A stretch of 64,000 nucleotides of DNA. It comes from Ceratobasidium sp. AG-K (taxonomy: Eukaryota; Basidiomycota; Agaricomycetes; Cantharellales; Ceratobasidiaceae). Under the pieces are notes generated by a model. That model was given only the letters and a program-made list of their open reading frames with translations. It ran no database searches and was not told the origin of the DNA. This document shows, one piece after another, positions 20,215 to 32,108 of the stretch; positions within the stretch are counted from its first letter, which is position 1, and every line of letters starts with the position of its first letter. The DNA lies in NCBI GenBank assembly GCA_037039685.1, contig JAWNGF010000006.1:1550001-1614000 (forward strand), written 5' to 3'. A program made the position numbers and the translations under genes.

Positions 20215-21154
20215 TGACCAAAAAGGACAAGGCAACCAAGGTAAGTGATTGCACCAACGCATTTCTGGCTAACTAACGGCACCAAAGAGAAGCAGGAAGC
20301 CACTCCAATCCAGGAAGAGGAAAGCAATGTCGATGAAGACACCTTGGACACAGTTGCTCCACCACCCGCCGCTAATGCGACCAAAAATAAGGCATGTATT
20401 CGCATTAATCTATAAGCGCACATTACTAACAGTAAATAGAAGAAAAAGGGAGCAGCAAAAGCCGGGGAGCAGGTCGTACCAGTTGCCACTGGAACAAGGG
20501 GAAACAAGGTAAGATTGAGGTACCTATCCTTGCCATCACTCACCGGCTTTTGTAGAAACGCAAGGCGCCCGAGCCCAAGGCCAATTCCTCAGACTTGTCT
20601 GAAGTTGAGGACGAAGGCGAGAACAAGGGCAAGTCCGAAGACGAGTCCGAAAGCGAACTCGAAGAGGTCGAGGAGCCCATCGCATCTAACCCAAAGGGCA
20701 AGAACGCAAAGAAGGCCGCGGGTGGGAAGGGAGCTGGCGGCGCAAAGCAACCAGTAAGCCCCGCTCAAGCGTATTGTACTTACCTGACCCCAAATCGCAG
20801 GTTGGACTCGCCCAGCAAGACTCCTGGAACGCCAATTACTCTGCACAAGTTACGGAGCTCGCAAAGAAGATGACCCCGGCGCAAAAGCGAGCAGCCACCA
20901 TGGCTGCGAAAGCTGCCCAGGCTGCCGCCGACAAGGCCGCCCAAGTTGCCCAGGCCGCCACCAAGCTCGACACCCCAAAGCCGAAGCGACGTAAGAACGC
21001 CAGCGCCAAAGCGCCCGCCCCAACGAAGACTCTGGCCGCCAAGACTGAGCTCGTTGAGTCGGTTGTCAAACAGACCCGGTAAGCACACAACACTCCTTGC
21101 GAGTCAAAATAACAACTTGAATTTAGCACGAGCATGCAAGCTAGCCGTGCTTAA
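20215..21154 (+). pseudogene. Interrupted lysine-rich gene, 3' exons
   Basis: Exons 20215-20240, 20290-20391, 20440-20508, 20556-20753, 20801-21078 and 21127-21154. All introns are 47-49 nt; one uses a GC donor at 20392. Every internal exon starts in phase 0, most with AAG or AAA. The protein is highly charged: KRKAPEPKANSSDLSEVEDEG, an acidic SEDESESELEEVEE stretch, then an Ala/Lys helix (KRAATMAAKAAQAAADKAAQ) and a basic KPKRRKNASAKAP. It ends ESVVKQTRTSMQASRA. The basic stretch may be a nuclear localisation signal. No known domain. The coding sequence is intact here, but the gene is split by two transposons, so it is probably dead. Confidence 0.65.
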
Positions 21155-21589
21155 GGGCCCTCCGATCGCTTCGCCCCAAGAATGGTTTTCGTTTCTCGTT
21201 CGCATTCTGGTATGTACGAGTTTTTGGGTGTTTTAGCATGTGCATGCTGAATTACTTTCTTTTTAGCCTTTTTCCTTTCTCCGTTTCAATTTATTTATGT
21301 GCCTTCATCCTCCCCCAGACGATCTGCGACAAGCTCCTGGACCGATCGCGCTTTACCCCCGGATTCCCACGGACGCCCCCGATTTGTATTCCCATTTGTA
21401 TAGCTTCAACCGGACTATCCTAGCCCCTCTTTCGGACTCTCCTGGATTTCCCTTTGGACTTCCCGGACGTTACCCTCGGACTTCCCCCGTAACGCACTTT
21501 TCCTACGGACTCGTCGAACTTTTCCTACGGACCATCCGAATGTATTAATCGGATCGCATTAGTGTGTATTTACATTGTTGACCGTATTA

Positions 21590-21846
21590 TAAAATTTGTA
21601 CACTTACCCGTGCGTGACTTGCAAACGATCCGAGGGAAATGGGTAGTCGGCAGATCCATATGAGGAATAAAAGCCCGGATAGTCGGGGTCCGGACCGTCC
21701 GAGGGTCCGGATTTTGCCGCCAAATCCGGAGGCAAGTCCCTATGGCCCGCCATAGTGAACCACACCGGACTTTTCCCTCGGACGGTTCGGAGGTCGTTCA
21801 CGGATTTCCTGCCTCCGGATGGTCCGAAAGTGGGGGGTCCACAGTG
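21590..21846 (+). repeat. Right terminus of the outer CACTA-like element
   Basis: Ends GGGGGGTCCACAGTG at 21846 and is homologous to 19980-20211, with the same TCCGGA-type subterminal motifs. It marks the end of a second, outer copy whose left terminus is outside the window or hidden beyond element A. The lysine-rich gene at 2264-21154 lies inside it. Confidence 0.6.
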
Positions 21847-22240
21847 GAATCACTTACTGCACGCTCACACATCGACCGTAGCTCCTCGTAGTCCCACCGA
21901 TTAGGGTGGAACTCATTCCATGAATAGTGAGAATCAAGGAATGCGCCATAGAGCTCGATGTCGTTCTCCTTGCGAAAGACGTGATGGAAAAAACGTTTCA
22001 CAACGCCGTATAAGGAGCCTCAAGTGAGAGAAGAGCTCCGAGGTTGAGTAACCGGGTGCGAATGAAGGGGTTGAGAAAAACGGCGAGGATGACCGGATCC
22101 TGACCCGCCTTGGTCCAACGACGCAATAGCCTGGGTATCATGCTCCTTCTCAGTAAAGTCAATGTCGCTAATTACAAGACTCAAATGATTCTCCGCAGCC
22201 TTGCGCTCTACGGAAACATCATGAACTTTTACTGTGTAGG
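21847..22240 (-). pseudogene. Unrecognised coding fragment cut by the outer transposon
   Basis: Minus-strand reading gives VSVERKAAENHLSLVISDID...SLDQGGSGSGHPRRF, and after a break FFHHVFRKENDIELYGAF and SWNEFHPNRWDYEELRSMCE, running straight into the transposon terminus at 21846. It is probably the remnant of a host or transposon gene disrupted by the insertion. I do not recognise the family. Confidence 0.35.
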
Positions 22241-23077
22241 TATTAACCCATAGATTAGCTCATGTATGCGAATAAAGATCGAGTAAATGCATACCTTGTA
22301 GTATACCGAGAGCATAGAGGCTATTAATGAGTTATACTTGGTGTTTTTGCATCCATTGCTCATCCCGGTTGCTACCCGGCCCTTGATAGCGGTGCGCATC
22401 AAGGAGTTTGTCGAACCAACTTCGTTTCGAAGTAGCTGCCCTGACGGTTTGCGACGGTCGGGAAGTTTGGCGGCAGCAAACCAGTTTTGAAAAATATACG
22501 GGCCTGCGGCTGGTTGATCGCCTGCCAGGGGAACCTATTGGCCACCTACATCATCCAAAGATCGACTCAAAGAGTTTCTGTTGCTCCTTCGACCAGTGGG
22601 CAGGTGTTGGTGAAATCAATCCGCAGGCCAAATAATCAGTGTCGCTAACATCCTCTCACATTGAATGTATAGGAGTGCCGAACAGCTAGTGTATGTACCC
22701 AAGTCTAGATACAGGAGAACGGACGAATTACTCCTTGCGCCGGGCATAAAGCTTATATATGCGCCCTCCGACGGCGCTGAATGCGCCAGAACCTCGTAGA
22801 AGTTGACTCAATAGGCAATATCTCTGACTCGAGCGATGCGGGAGGACGGGAATACAGCGGGCTCTGTTTGCTCCACAAGCTGCCCAGCGTGGTCAGCCTT
22901 TGTCAGCAGGCCGGCAAGTGTTAGCCGAGTCCCGGAAGTTTCAGCTGACAATCCCAGTTACATGTCAAACATTATCTAAGCTGCGCTGACTGACTTTGCT
23001 TTGCCAACACAGGACTGTTGTTCGCCACACCTCAAGAACTCGTCCACGTGACTTTGTGCACAACCGTACTCCATGCC
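22241..23077. other. Non-coding stretch upstream of the ketohexokinase gene
   Basis: No convincing gene. The one 75-codon frame at 22408-22635 has no domain and no splice context. A TATA-like TTATATAT lies at 22752-22759, about 320 bp before the kinase start, and the last 80 bp may be its leader. Confidence 0.4.
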
Positions 23078-24970
23078 ATGTCAAAGCGTTTTCGAATAGT
23101 CGCGAGCGGGACACTATTCGTCACTCATACGTTAAACGTCAACAACCTCCCAGATCATACGCAAAGGATCGACTCTAACACCCGGGCTTCTTCGGTTCGG
23201 AGAGAAAGAGGAGGGGCGAGCGCGACTGCCCTCTCGGTCCTCGCCCAATTTAACCATGTCGAAGCATACCTGGTCGCACCTGTAGGAGGTGGTCCTGAAG
23301 GGGAAGCTATGCTCAAAGAGTTGGAGAAATCAAACGTCAGCACGAAGCTATGTGCACGGAGGGATGCGAATGGGGTACCTGCTGCGTATATTATGTGTGC
23401 AAGTATGCCTTGATTCAGTGATCTGCTAGCAGTACGTAACACTTTTTTTTCGTCTAGCTGACGGCACCAAATCAGTGGTCAACCATAATCCGATCCCAGA
23501 CATATTGCATGATGAGTTCATAAGACTTGTCGCGCCGTTGCTTAGTCCGCCGACTCCAGCAAGCGGCGTTGAACCAGATTTGTCACAGGCTCCGTTTGAG
23601 TGGTTGCACTTCGAGGTCAGGCTTGTCCAATTGAACTCAAACCATTGTAAATTAAACTTGTTGGATTAGGGCCGAACGGTCCAAACCACTCTCAGCAATC
23701 TAACCGGTCTTGAAGGACTCGCTCAGGAGAGAGGATGGAGAAACAAAGTCGTCTTCAGTGTAGAGTTGTCTAGGCCGGGAAGACAAGGACAGGAAGCCGT
23801 ATGTGTCAAACGTGTCCCTTTTCTTAACTAACTCAACGATAATCCGATGACATTATAGTTGATCAGGCATGCCGATGTCGTGTTCTTCTCGTGAGTTCTC
23901 TCGTTCTGTCAATCACGCACACTAACGAGCGTTAGCTAGCCATGCGTATGCAGCTGTATGTCTCCACCCATCTCTCGGTCTATTCAGCATATCCTAATCT
24001 TGATACCACAGGCGCAGGAATACACAGCCCCACGACCGTTCCTTCTTGCAATGGCTCGCCTTGCGTCCCCACAAGCACTACTTTGCGTCGAATGGGGCCA
24101 ATCTGGTTGCGCAATGCTAAGCATTCCCACCAAAGAATACTTCCAAGTAAGCCGCTTGTCGCCTCAATGACGTTTGCTCATGCCCTACCAGTCAAGCCCT
24201 TTTGTGCCTGACCCTCGAGGTACACATCGTACAGTGGACAGTCTCAGCGCTAGTCTGTGGGAGTCTGTTCGTAGCGGGACGCCGTTCTTTTCTGAATTTG
24301 GCGACCGGCCCGACGAGGCCAACGGCAGCGGCCGAACTCCTCAAAATGGGAAGACCAAGCACGCGTATTCCCGTTCGCGCGGTACCAGTGGAGGAGGGCA
24401 GGATGACTGGGGAAAGATGTATCCTGAGAGCATACGTACGTGGACTATTCTCATTCTTTCTCACGTTTGGATATTCAACTCGGCAAGGCAGGTCGACCAT
24501 CTCCACCATCATCCGACGACGACGATGACGAACGCCGAACAATCACAGGCGCGTCGTGGCACACGTCCATCACAGGAACGACGTCGAGCGCCGCCGCAAA
24601 ACAGGATATCATTGAAGAATCTGGCGCAGGAGACGCGTTTGTAGCCGGTACGTCGATTGAAAGCGATGACCTGAAACAAACTCATAAGACTTGCTGGTAG
24701 GCATGATATTCGCACTCTCACGTCGTCTATTGCCTGGACCGCCATACTCGCCTGGATTGCAATCTCTACCCGGCCCAGATGCAGAAAAGGGCAGGTGGAG
24801 GTTGGAAGAGTGTTTGAGGTGTGTCGAGCTCCTTTGTCTGTTCATATTCCATGAACTTACCGCGGGGGGTACATAGGTTCGGCACCGAGATGGTTGGACG
24901 CAAAATTCGGAGACGGGGGTTTGAAGGATTGGCCCGAGCCATGGAAGAGGTCGGGTGGTTTGAAGACTGA
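23078..24970 (+). CDS. Ketohexokinase-like pfkB carbohydrate kinase
   Basis: Ten exons give a 468-residue protein: 23078-23402, 23458-23615, 23670-23798, 23859-23890, 23940-23955, 24012-24146, 24192-24435, 24492-24647, 24701-24818, 24877-24970, all joined in phase. Features of the ribokinase/pfkB fold: an N-terminal glycine-rich region (RERGGASATALSVLAQF), TDGTKSVVNHNPIPDI, HFEGRTVQ, ADVVFFSHAYA, and the signature EESGAGDAFVAGMIF with the catalytic Asp. The HFEGR, SVELSRP and DVVFFS segments match ketohexokinases, so the likely reaction is ATP-dependent phosphorylation of fructose to fructose 1-phosphate in the cytosol. An unusual insert of about 100 residues, Ser/Gly-rich and ending in an Asp run (SSDDDDDERR), lies before the signature. 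Another pfkB sugar substrate cannot be excluded. Confidence 0.85.
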
Positions 24971-25554
24971 GCAGAGTTGAATTATTTCAACGTTTTCAGT
25001 TCGAGTCAATACGGACAAGAGTTTGATCGCAGGGCTACTTCTCGGGACAGGACTTATAACGCATTCTTCGCAGTGATACTAGGATTGTTGATACCACATA
25101 ATAGAAACGTTCTCCTACCAACATTAGCACGATTCCCACAGACACACGTTCGTTTCTTATTCGCAGTGTGCATTCCACGCATGCAAACCTGCCCCACAAT
25201 CAAGTAAAGGTGCGGGCGACATGGAGCCCCGTCTGTGTTCAGGCGCAGAAGTCTACCTCTCCAAGTTACCAATAACGACGTATCACTATCGGAAATCTTG
25301 TCACGCGCATTATGTTATAACCAACATCAATTTATTATACTCCTACGAATAACTATCAAAAGAGCGCACCCCGAGAGAACGACAAACTAGCGAGTGTAAA
25401 GTCTATACAAAAACATGCACACAACAATTCCTCCAAGATCTGCGCCAAAAGTCCAAGAATCACGCACACATAGTCCTAAGATATAACGTAAACAAAGAGT
25501 GTAAAACGAGCATGCCTCCGAAAGCAGGGCAGGGCTACAGCCAGGAGCAAGCGT
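24971..25554. other. Convergent intergenic region
   Basis: Lies between the 3' ends of the kinase (+) and laccase (-). It should hold both polyadenylation regions. No gene or repeat is apparent. Confidence 0.5.
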
Positions 25555-27973
25555 TTACTGCAGTTCTGCGGGCAATTTCTCGTACTTGTCGCACAACTTC
25601 TTCCACGAAGGATCAGGCCTGACGCTCTGGCTCCCCGACTTGATCGCTTCAGGCGCCTCAGCAAAGACCACTACGCATACATCCATCAGTACATTTCTCA
25701 AACCAAATATCGTTAGATTACTTACTAGCAAACCCTTCCTCAAGATGCCAATCGATGTGACTATACCAAGTAAATCAGCTTATGAAGAAGAGTGGGGAGA
25801 AATAACACACCAATGCAAGAACCAAGGACCTGGGTTATCCGTCCTGAATTGGATGCGAACGCCAGCATCTGTCACGCCCACGACATCCCGACGAGGAGGA
25901 TTGACGTAGTTGGGCGGGTTGTCCCCGTACTGGACTACATCAAACGCATGCTACAGACGACCTGTAAGTCAAGGCTTCGCCCTGTGAGGCAATGCACTTA
26001 CACCGTGCAAATGAATGGGATGCACAATCCCCAACGATTGTCCAAAGATGTGAAGTTCAACTACCTTGTTTCGAGGCAGAATAACCGTGTGCTCGTCGCG
26101 TGAGCTACATCATCCGAACGTTAATTTCTTAGCTTTTGCCCGAACATGGACAACTCACAAGTCAGAATCGTCGGTCTGCTTATCAGTCAAGATCTTCAAC
26201 AGGGTGGGGACGTCGGGTGGGGCGTAGCTAATATTGTTGATTAACCAGTGTCCATTCGTAAAGTTCTGTTGATTTCAGATTAGTTGGCAAGTAGATCTGA
26301 CGGGTGGAGTACGTACAAGACCAAATTGCATCGGGATGACCACGTCAGCCGGACGAGCTCCGCCTGGTGCGCCGGGGTTTACGAGAGGCTAGATGCAACG
26401 AATTGAGCTACCTGAACCCTGTAACAAGGGGGATATACTCACAGCCAACTGAGATTCGTCCAGGACGACCACCGGGGTAGTCGTGTTTGCGTCCTGACGC
26501 CTACCCAATTCACCAATCACCTCCAGACTCTTGTGGGCATGTGCATAACCAGCCTCGATTAGGCGCCTCTTGTGCCCCTTATGTCCCTTGTGTCCTTTGT
26601 GTCCTGGACCGTGATTCCCATGAGTATGCTTCCAATACCTGACAATGTCAGCCGTGCTTGGCCACTTGATGTAACCGCCCCAGGGTGGGTGATACGGGCG
26701 CCTGTCATCTTCGTACACAAGCAAAGCCTGAACATTAGTATTGAGCACATTGGTGATGGGCGCATTGATCCAGTAGGTGTCAGGCTTCTGATTCGCCTCC
26801 AACTGTAGCTGATTGTTAGCATATATGCGCGAAAACGAGGGAGGGACGCACGATACAGCTGTAGCGTTGCCCAGCAAGGATATCAAAGGCGTCGACAGTG
26901 ATCGGCTTGGTGGACACCCCATCGACCTCAATGATGGTACACTTGTGGCCCTGGACCGAGAACTGATACGAAGCAATCGCGCCAGCGTTGATGACCCGTA
27001 GACGGTAGCGTTTGCCGCGCTTGACCTTGAGAGTGTAAAGATTATCTGGAGTAGCAGTTATGTTGAGCGGGTCGTAGCGACCTTTGCCGTTGATCGTGCC
27101 CGAGTCGGGGATTCTATGTCCAGGCATCAATAGCTGGGAGAGTAATTGAGGCAGAGAAACGTACGTGGCTGCGACAAGGCCAGTAGCCATGATCGCCTCA
27201 GAAGGGAGGTGGTACCAGTCGGCGATAGTCAACACGGTGCTCTCGTCGTCGACATCGTAACGTTTACGGTGAGGGTCCTGTGGATCTGGGCAAATCATAA
27301 GCGACGTCATGGCTGTCAAACGCGACGTGACGAACCATCTGCCGGAGCCTGTTTCAGCAAGCATTCCTTCAACGAATGTATTGAGAAACTCACAAATGAC
27401 AAGGGGCCCACGGAGGCCGTCAACATACTGAGAACTCAAATGACTGTGATACCAGTACGTTCCAGCCTGTCCGTTGAGAGGGATTTCGTACGTGTAGGAC
27501 TCCTGAGGAGAGATAGGGCACTAGAACGAGTTGGAATCAATTGATCATCACGGAGTAGTCGCGCTAATTACCTGGGTAACAAATGCAGGGCCGTCCTCTT
27601 CAGCGGTTCTAGCTTGCAGCAAACCGTGCCAGTGCTAGGCGCGACGAGATCAGCGAGGTACGAAACATCAGCCAATGATCAACTCACGATGGACGTGCTC
27701 CGGCGCATTGTGGGGTCCGCGAGCTGGTTGTTGACCTTGATTTTCAGCTTGTCGTCCTTGTTAGCGGTGATTAGGGGACCAGGGAAGCGGCCGTTGACTG
27801 CAAGAGATTAGACGCGAACTGAGCAGTCTGCTAGACATACCGAGTACGGCGTTGCGAGTGACGCCATCAGGAGCAACGACACCGTTAGCAACATTGAACT
27901 TGTACTCGACAGTGCGTGCGAGTACACAAGACGCAAAGAGCGACAGGGAGGTAAGGAGAGTGGTGCGCGCCAT
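25555..27973 (-). CDS. Secreted laccase (multicopper oxidase)
   Basis: Multi-exon gene for roughly 600 residues. It starts with a signal peptide (MARTTLLTSLSLFASCVLA). All four copper motifs are present: HWHG (about residue 82), WYHSHL (about 127), HPIHLHG, and HCHIDWHLEEGF in the last two exons. It oxidises phenols with reduction of oxygen to water, outside the cell; in Agaricomycetes such enzymes act on lignin, melanin precursors or host phenolics. Introns are about 40-60 nt, and the codon before the last exon is split (A|TG). An unusual His/Gly/Lys repeat (HGPGHKGHKGHKGHK) sits between domains 2 and 3, coded near 26570-26620. The C-terminus is KLPAELQ. The start was chosen because only this ATG gives a signal peptide. 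Confidence 0.92.
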
Positions 27974-28031
27974 CTGGCAGTCGAGACGAGAAACAGACCC
28001 AGACTGGGGATATCGTTTTTCATCCTGTCAC

Positions 28032-28038
28032 TTTATAT
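28032..28038 (-). promoter_or_regulatory. TATA box of the laccase gene
   Basis: Minus-strand ATATAAA, about 60 bp before the laccase ATG at 27973. The rest of 27974-28519 is intergenic and should hold the laccase promoter; no metal or xenobiotic response element was clear by eye. Confidence 0.5.
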
Positions 28039-28519
28039 CGAATCACTTAGGGTCACCTTTACGCTATCCGAGTCAAAATCAATCGCTGAGCCGCCGGGTC
28101 CATCGCTCCACGGCCATTCCGTTCGTCCTCCTGAAACAGCCGCCCCCGCGTACCGTTAGGTTGTTCGCTCCCTTTTTGTCAATACCAATTCATTTTCTTT
28201 TGTGTAGCAGTACTTGTACAACGATTCCAAGCGCCCCGGTCTACGATCAAAGCTTGCTCTGCGGGCCGCCCTTGCGAACATAAGCGACGCCTGCACCGAG
28301 CGCAATCTGTCGCACGACGGTCAGCACCAAAACAGGACAATCCGTGCCGGAGACAACTCGTGTGCTTCATTCAGCCAGGAACGAAAGGCACCACGGACGC
28401 AAAACCATGACCATTGTGACTGGAATGGGAATGCCGATCACTGCGGATCGCTCAACAAGAAGAAAATTCTCCATTCCCATCATTTCATCCCACTTCCGAA
28501 GCTCGATCAAATGTTGAAA

Positions 28520-30208
28520 TCAAAAGGGACGGCTTACCTTTCCACTCGCCAAGTTCTTTTGAATAAAGGCAACTTCAGTGGTCCCGTCCGGTCCCGGTCC
28601 AAGTTCCCAAATCGAGGTCTCGAGAGTGTCTGCCATCAGAAGCAGTCAATCACGGGCGCTGACATTAATTGTAATGTGTTCAAGCTTTTGATGGTGGGGT
28701 GAATGCATCACCATGCCGTCGTCAACGCGCATGTCAATGACCCGCCCAAAATAGCCTTTTACCCTAAAAGCCGGCACGCACCGGCCTCGCAGCATCATCA
28801 CAGGCGCGTATCCGAGCCTCGAACACAAGTCCACGCCGAGACACAGTCGGCCATTCTCCCGACCACGGGAAGCGCGCCTCAGCCACAACGCATTTTTCGC
28901 TTCCGGCCATGAGCCAAGAGAGCTCTTTGCCCCAACAAAATCGTACAGAACCAAAAACGATCCGTAAACGCCCTCGAACACTCACCTCCGGGTCTCACAG
29001 GGCTCGTAAACCGCACCCCAAACGCCTTCAACTCGCCCGGAATGCTCTTGACCACCGCACGGGCCGCAAATCCATATGATGCCAGACCATGCAAGATCAC
29101 GCCCCCAAATCCAGTGCTCTTGCCGATCGAGGGGTCTGTACTATCATCAATTCATGCACGAGGGGGCGAGGAGAAGAAGCGCACCAATATGGAGTGGGTT
29201 GTAATCACCACTGAGGCGATATAATACAGCCTGTTCCTCGCTAGTCTTTTCTGTGACCACAAAGTCTGGCTTCCCGTCCTTTGGCGGAGGCTTGCCTTGA
29301 GGTCCCTTGGCGATGACTTGGGAGAACCGGTCTCCGGTAGCTTTGGCGCCAACATTGAACCCAGAAGTCTGGTCGTCCGACGTCAGTTTGTTTTAGGCAA
29401 GTGAGATGAATGAACATACAACGAGACGCGCATATGGCGTTCCTTTGGGATCCTTGAGCAATAGCTCGGCGTCGACGATAATACCCGACTCTAACACATC
29501 ATAGTTAATTTGGATTCATTTCGCGTAGCCGGGACGGGACGTACTGTTCTCGGTCACACCAATAATTTTTTTCGACAATGTCCACCCGTCGCCTGACTCG
29601 AGGGGTAGAGGCTTCAGTGTCTCAATTGACATTCCACCATGGATCTAAGCGCGCGGGTCAAGTTGGGAAATAGATATGACTATGATGTTATAACATACTG
29701 CACGGTTTGGGTCGAATTTAGGCAAACCAGGGGCGGGATCGCTTCCGACCGCCTTCGAAAAGTTGATCACGTCCGCGTGGGCGCCTGTAAAGTTCGGCAT
29801 AACTAAGAGACAAGTGTACCCAAATGGGACTGCATGTACGTACCTTTGAGCATAAGCACCACCGGATACGTCGGGAACGCTTTGAAGCCTTTGTCTACAT
29901 CCAACTGTTGTTTAGGCCCACTTTCCTGCGCCTAAATCTAGACGGAAAACACATACCGAGTTCTACACCCAAAACGTCAGCATCGTTTCCCAATAAGTCG
30001 AACAACACTCACCATAGACGTACTCCAAATCCTCGGCCTTGGCTCCGATACCCAGCGAATATAGCAACAAGTCGCGCTTCGTCCACGACACCTACACGCC
30101 CAACCCCAAATGAATGAATGATGATTATAAGAGTGACGTAGCCGCCAGACGTACGGGCGTGGGCTTGGATTCATATCCGACAGCTTTGGCAAGATCAACT
30201 TGGGACAT
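28520..30208 (-). CDS. Hydratase-2 / MaoC-like enoyl-CoA hydratase
   Basis: The start is [18 protein letters not shown] at 30208. The next exon begins [26 protein letters not shown], the usual N-terminus of the (R)-specific hydratase-2 family (double hot-dog fold). The family motif reads [29 protein letters not shown] (with the catalytic Asp and His), then [20 protein letters not shown]. It hydrates trans-2-enoyl-CoA to (R)-3-hydroxyacyl-CoA in beta-oxidation, normally in peroxisomes, and in fungi is often fused to dehydrogenase domains; here it stands alone. One intron, 28630-28985, is 356 nt, far longer than its neighbours. The C-terminus is uncertain: reading through gives GKVSRPF and a stop at 28520, while a donor at GGAAAG|GTAAGC could add another exon. 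Confidence 0.8.
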
Positions 30209-30517
30209 ATTTGCTGTTTAGTGTTTAGACTGAGTAGAGGTGGGTGGATGCGGATGCTGTCGTCGTGTGGGGTTTTGAATATGGGGGGCTGAACACGGCC
30301 GGGTCTTGTGATCGGGCGTCGGCTCGGGTAAGTTGGTTGCCGGTACCTGCGCGCTTGTAGTTGGTTGTAAATGGCGTGCTTGCTTTGCTGTTTGATTGCG
30401 TACCACGGGTCTTCCGTCTTGAATTGAATCATATTCATAGTCTTGGGGAATAGGAATTAGATAGTTTCATGTCTAGTGTGATATTCAGTTTGCTAACTAT
30501 AATACATATACACCCGT

Positions 30518-32108
30518 CTACCCATCCAAAATCTGAACCTTGATGCTCCCTATTGCGCAAAGTGCGCCATTAGTACCTAGCAGTAGGCTATTCTAGTAAA
30601 ACACACACCTTTAGTAATGTCGTTCGCAATCTCAAACGCCTCAATTCCGCGCTCCAGAGGGAACCTGTGCGTCACGAGTGGCTTGAGGTTTAACAGCCCA
30701 GCAGAAACCAAGCCTGGATTGACTCGTGTTAGTCAACTATCCAATGAGGAAATTAGTCGGAACATACGGATAGCCTTGGGATACTGGTTGGCGTATCGGT
30801 ATTGCCAGCGGACATCAATCTCATTCGCCGAAAGGTGCATGAATGGCATGTTCTGGATCGCCTTTCCGACTCCGATGATAAACACCATTCCACCGTATTT
30901 GGTGGCCTTCACCCAAATTACGTCAGATATTGAATGCTGCCGATAGGGTGGAACTCACATATATCGAAGTCCAGATACTACTCTCTACACCCGTACACTC
31001 AAGCACGACAGTGGCCTTGTCGCCAAGTTGCTCGACAACTTTGGCAGCTTGAGCCTACACAAGTGTGATGGTCAATACTCGATGCGCATATAGCTATACT
31101 ATGATCTTACCTGGGCATCCAGGCCCCTCTCAACCAGAACAGTTCGGACACCTGGTACGAGCTTCTTCGCAAAGTCAAGCCTGGTCTGACTAAGATCGGA
31201 GATGACGATGGGCTCTGCGCCAGCTGCACGCGCGGCGAGAAGAGTCACAAGACCCTGCCAAAGTTGGTCAACGCGAATGATTTGATGGAAAGACCAGTAC
31301 ACTTACAATCGGCCCAGCACCAGCGATAAAAGTAGAATCTCCAAGCCTCAAGCCCGAGCGTTCGATACCAGCCAGAGCAACAGCAGTCGGCTCGAGGAGC
31401 GCGCCTTCTTCGAACGAGATGGTGTCTGGCAGTTTGTGTAACCATGCGGCTGGGTGAAGGTGGTACCGAGTCAAGGTACCTGCAGTGAATTCCATTATTT
31501 AGTTTAAGTGCGGAAATTTAGGCAAATTTCACGAACCGTGGTATGGTGGGGTGGAGAAGAAGACAACATCTGGGCAACCGTTGTACTTTCCGGTACGGCA
31601 AAATTCGCAACTTGGCTTAGAGCAGGGTACACCGGCCTCGATTGCAACCCGATCGCCTTTGAGAAACTCAGGTAAAGTTACGTCTTGGTATAAGACGAAA
31701 TTACTTACCAACTTTAAAGTCGGCCACACCCTCACCAACCTCAATCACGACACCAGCACTCTCGTGACCAAGCCCATTCTCGTCGACCACAACCATCGAA
31801 TCGCCTATATGCACATCAATATTCGCTCACAATCACCTGAGCACAATAAACCCACCAATCCGCCCGTGCTTCCAAAAGTGACAGTCGCTACCGCAAATTC
31901 CAGTCGCACGAACATGGACAACACACTGCCCAGGTCCGGCCTTAGGAATCGGTTTCTCGACGATGTGCAAATCGTGTGCCGGGTTCGTGAAGACGGCAAT
32001 GTTCTTCTTCTCATCTCGCTCCGGCGGCGAGTCAAGAATCTTGAACTGCGCAGACTTGAGAACGATAGCAGGGTCGTAGAGAGCAGGAGAGACGCCAAGA
32101 GCAGACAT
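30518..32108 (-). CDS. Zinc-dependent polyol dehydrogenase (sorbitol/xylitol type)
   Basis: Medium-chain dehydrogenase with start [13 protein letters not shown] at 32108. The catalytic zinc site is [10 protein letters not shown] with GLGHESAG; the structural zinc loop has four Cys ([17 protein letters not shown]). The Rossmann motif GAGPIG is followed by a strand ending VISDLS, whose Asp favours NAD+ over NADP+. The end is SIKVQILDG, stop at 30518, after a last intron that splits a Gly codon. The closest groups are sorbitol dehydrogenase, xylitol dehydrogenase and L-arabinitol dehydrogenase, which oxidise a polyol to a ketose; the exact substrate cannot be set by eye. The short-chain dehydrogenase gene is divergent, and the ketohexokinase-like kinase is 7 kb away. 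Confidence 0.87.

Noticed and set aside
22408..22635. 75-codon plus-strand ORF as a small gene
   Set aside because: No homology pattern, no flanking exons, and similar short frames occur by chance in this region.
28703..28912. Possible small genes in the long hydratase intron
   Set aside because: Both strands are open for short distances only, with no domain, splice support or start context.
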